Assembly: GCF_000332115.1 (NCBI RefSeq)
Contig: NC_020156.1
Span: forward strand, 2,605,501 to 2,669,500
DNA: 64,000 bases
Source of the DNA: Nonlabens dokdonensis DSW-6
GTDB lineage: Bacteria; Bacteroidota; Bacteroidia; Flavobacteriales; Flavobacteriaceae
Direction of reading: 5' to 3'
The notes under the pieces were generated by a model. That model was not told the origin of the DNA, searched no databases, and was given only the letters and a program-made list of their open reading frames with translations. The first letter of the stretch is position 1. Each line of letters begins with the position of its first letter. This document shows positions 62,410-64,000 of the stretch, piece by piece. A program made the position numbers and the translations under genes.

Positions 62410-64000
62410 ATGATTACAGTAGATCAACTTGCGGTAGAATTTAGTGGTACCACATTATTTAGTGATGTTTCCTTTGTGATAAACCCTACAGATAAAATTG
62501 CCTTAATGGGTAAAAACGGTGCGGGAAAATCTACTATGATGAAGATCATTGCTGGTGAGCAAACTGCTACTAGAGGAAACGTGCGAGCTCCTAAGGATGT
62601 AGTCATAGCCTATTTACCACAGCATTTACTTACCGAAGATGATTGTACCGTTTTTGATGAAGCTGCCAAAGCGTTTAAGCAGGTGTTTTCTATGAAAGAG
62701 GAAATGGACCGTCTCAACAATGAATTAACGACTAGAACTGATTATGAAAGCGATGAGTATATGGCGATCATTGAAAAAGTGACCGAGCTAGGTGAAAAGT
62801 TCTATGCTCTAGAAGACGTCAATTATGATGCTGAGGTAGAAAAAGCTCTCAAAGGCTTAGGTTTCAAACAAGAAGATTTTACAAGACAAACCAGCGAATT
62901 TAGCGGTGGATGGCGCATGCGCATTGAACTCGCTAAAATATTGCTTCAAAAACCTGATTTAATATTACTCGATGAGCCTACAAATCATATTGATATAGAA
63001 TCTGTAATATGGTTAGAAGATTTTTTAGTTAATAAAGCAAATGCTGTCATGGTGATCTCACATGATAGAGCATTCATTGACAATATTACAAATCGTACCG
63101 TTGAGGTAACCATGGGACGTATTTATGATTATAAAGCAAACTACACGCATTATCTAGAATTAAGAAAAGACCGCAGAGCCCATCAAATTAAAGCTTATCA
63201 AGAACAGCAAAAGTTCATAGCCGACAATATGGCTTTTATTGAAAGGTTTAAAGGAACTTATTCAAAGACTAATCAAGTTTCTTCTCGGGAACGAATGCTG
63301 GAAAAACTGCAGATTATCGAGATTGATGAAGTAGATACAAGTGCTTTAAAATTACGTTTTCCACCATCGCCTAGATCTGGTGATTATCCAGTTACAGTTC
63401 AAGATGTTTCTAAATCTTATGACAATCATGTAGTGTTTAAAAATGCTAACATGTCTATTTCTAGAGGCGAGAAAGTTTCATTTGTAGGTCGTAACGGTGA
63501 AGGAAAGTCCACCATGATTAAAGCCATTCTTGGAGAAATAGAGGTAGAAGGAACTTGCCAGTTAGGACACAATGTAAAAGTGGGATACTTTGCGCAAAAT
63601 CAGGCTGCGTTATTAGATAAGGATTTGACTATTTTTCAAACGGTAGATGAAGTAGCAGAAGGTGAAATCCGCACCCAAATTAAAAATATTCTAGGTCGCT
63701 TCATGTTTAGTGGTGATGATCTTGATAAGAAAGTAAGCGTGCTGTCTGGTGGAGAAAAAACAAGATTAGCAATGGTAAAGTTACTTCTAGAACCAGTTAA
63801 TCTTTTGATTCTTGATGAACCTACAAATCACTTGGACTTAAAATCAAAAGATGTTCTTAAAGAAGCACTTTCTACATATGATGGTACTTTAATTCTCGTT
63901 TCTCACGACCGCGATTTTCTTCAAGGATTATCAGAAAAAGTTTTTGAATTTAAAGAGCAACGAGTAATCGAGCATTTTGAAACCATCGACGCTTTTTTAG
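62410..64000 (+). CDS. ABC-F family ATPase, 3' end cut by window
   Basis: At least 530 residues of a soluble tandem ATPase that works at the ribosome. The first ATPase has Walker A GKNGAGKST, signature EFSGGWRMRIELAKIL and Walker B LILLDEPTNHID. A linker follows (the ABC-F P-site tRNA-interaction region, KDRRAHQIKAYQEQQKFI). The second ATPase has GRNGEGKST, VLSGGEKTRLAMVKL and LLILDEPTNHLD. No membrane helices. The reading frame is open to the last base, so the C-terminal part lies outside the window. The order fits the Uup/YheS-type ABC-F group; the exact subfamily is not decided. Confidence 0.93.
   Translation, partial: MITVDQLAVEFSGTTLFSDVSFVINPTDKIALMGKNGAGKSTMMKIIAGEQTATRGNVRAPKDVVIAYLPQHLLTEDDCTVFDEAAKAFKQVFSMKEEMDRLNNELTTRTDYESDEYMAIIEKVTELGEKFYALEDVNYDAEVEKALKGLGFKQEDFTRQTSEFSGGWRMRIELAKILLQKPDLILLDEPTNHIDIESVIWLEDFLVNKANAVMVISHDRAFIDNITNRTVEVTMGRIYDYKANYTHYLELRKDRRAHQIKAYQEQQKFIADNMAFIERFKGTYSKTNQVSSRERMLEKLQIIEIDEVDTSALKLRFPPSPRSGDYPVTVQDVSKSYDNHVVFKNANMSISRGEKVSFVGRNGEGKSTMIKAILGEIEVEGTCQLGHNVKVGYFAQNQAALLDKDLTIFQTVDEVAEGEIRTQIKNILGRFMFSGDDLDKKVSVLSGGEKTRLAMVKLLLEPVNLLILDEPTNHLDLKSKDVLKEALSTYDGTLILVSHDRDFLQGLSEKVFEFKEQRVIEHFETIDAFL

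Overview
This 64-kb window is chromosomal DNA from a marine flavobacterium (Bacteroidota), most like Nonlabens or a close relative. The genus is an inference. It rests on low G+C, TAnnTTTG-type -7 promoter elements, secreted proteins with type IX secretion (T9SS) C-terminal signals, Bacteroidota lipoproteins, and a myxol/saproxanthin-type carotenoid operon. Almost everything is core or near-core chromosome. I see no prophage, insertion sequence, CRISPR array or integrated plasmid.

Layout. 1-1846 is the 3' end of aconitase with its terminator. 1976-5495 is a small accessory patch: a RelE/ParE-type toxin-antitoxin pair between two near-identical terminators, a frame-shifted T9SS protein with Delta-60 repeats, and a PIN-domain/DUF6364 toxin-antitoxin pair with a tandem operator. 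5570-14088 is the carotenoid region. A CrtA-like 2-hydroxylase and a Kir-type K+ channel run rightward. A tightly coupled leftward operon, carH-like - crtI - crtB - crtZ - crtD - cruF - crtY, runs against them. The first gene encodes a MerR regulator with the complete cobalamin-binding signature of CarH photoreceptors. Together these enzymes would convert phytoene precursors to lycopene, then saproxanthin and myxol. 14247-16515 holds two tRNA genes, aroK, a phosphoribosyltransferase, a TPMT-like methyltransferase and an S4 RNA-binding protein. 16590-25513 holds a calcium-repeat FKBP-like lipoprotein, a DUF5723 protein, a SulP transporter, an acyl-CoA carboxylase subunit and two exported proteins. 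25687-31156 is a probable six-gene operon around a LytS/NarX-type kinase and a NarL-type regulator; its last gene is frame-shifted.

31508-43935 mixes a LolD-like ABC ATPase, methyltransferases, a periplasmic thioredoxin, mazG, two paralogous membrane proteins, two Pmp3/YqaE peptides, purB, lipoproteins and a sirtuin. 44134-64000 is mostly housekeeping: pheT, ribH, recF with a DUF721 protein, tamB, tsaD, rsmE, a PerM-type transporter and an ABC-F ATPase cut by the window end. It also contains several unknown membrane proteins.

The most striking non-gene signal is a perfect 16-bp palindrome, CGCTTTCGCGAAAGCG, present 13 times (about one per 5 kb). Seven copies are intergenic. Six lie inside genes in only two reading frames, giving AFAKA or RFRES, and never the third. 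It looks like a genome-wide iterated palindrome that also contributes peptide sequence. Other points of interest are the CarH-like light switch with its own operator-like repeats, homopolymer-associated frameshifts in two genes, an array of 57-bp hairpin repeats, and a tandem pair of tiny paralogous membrane proteins.
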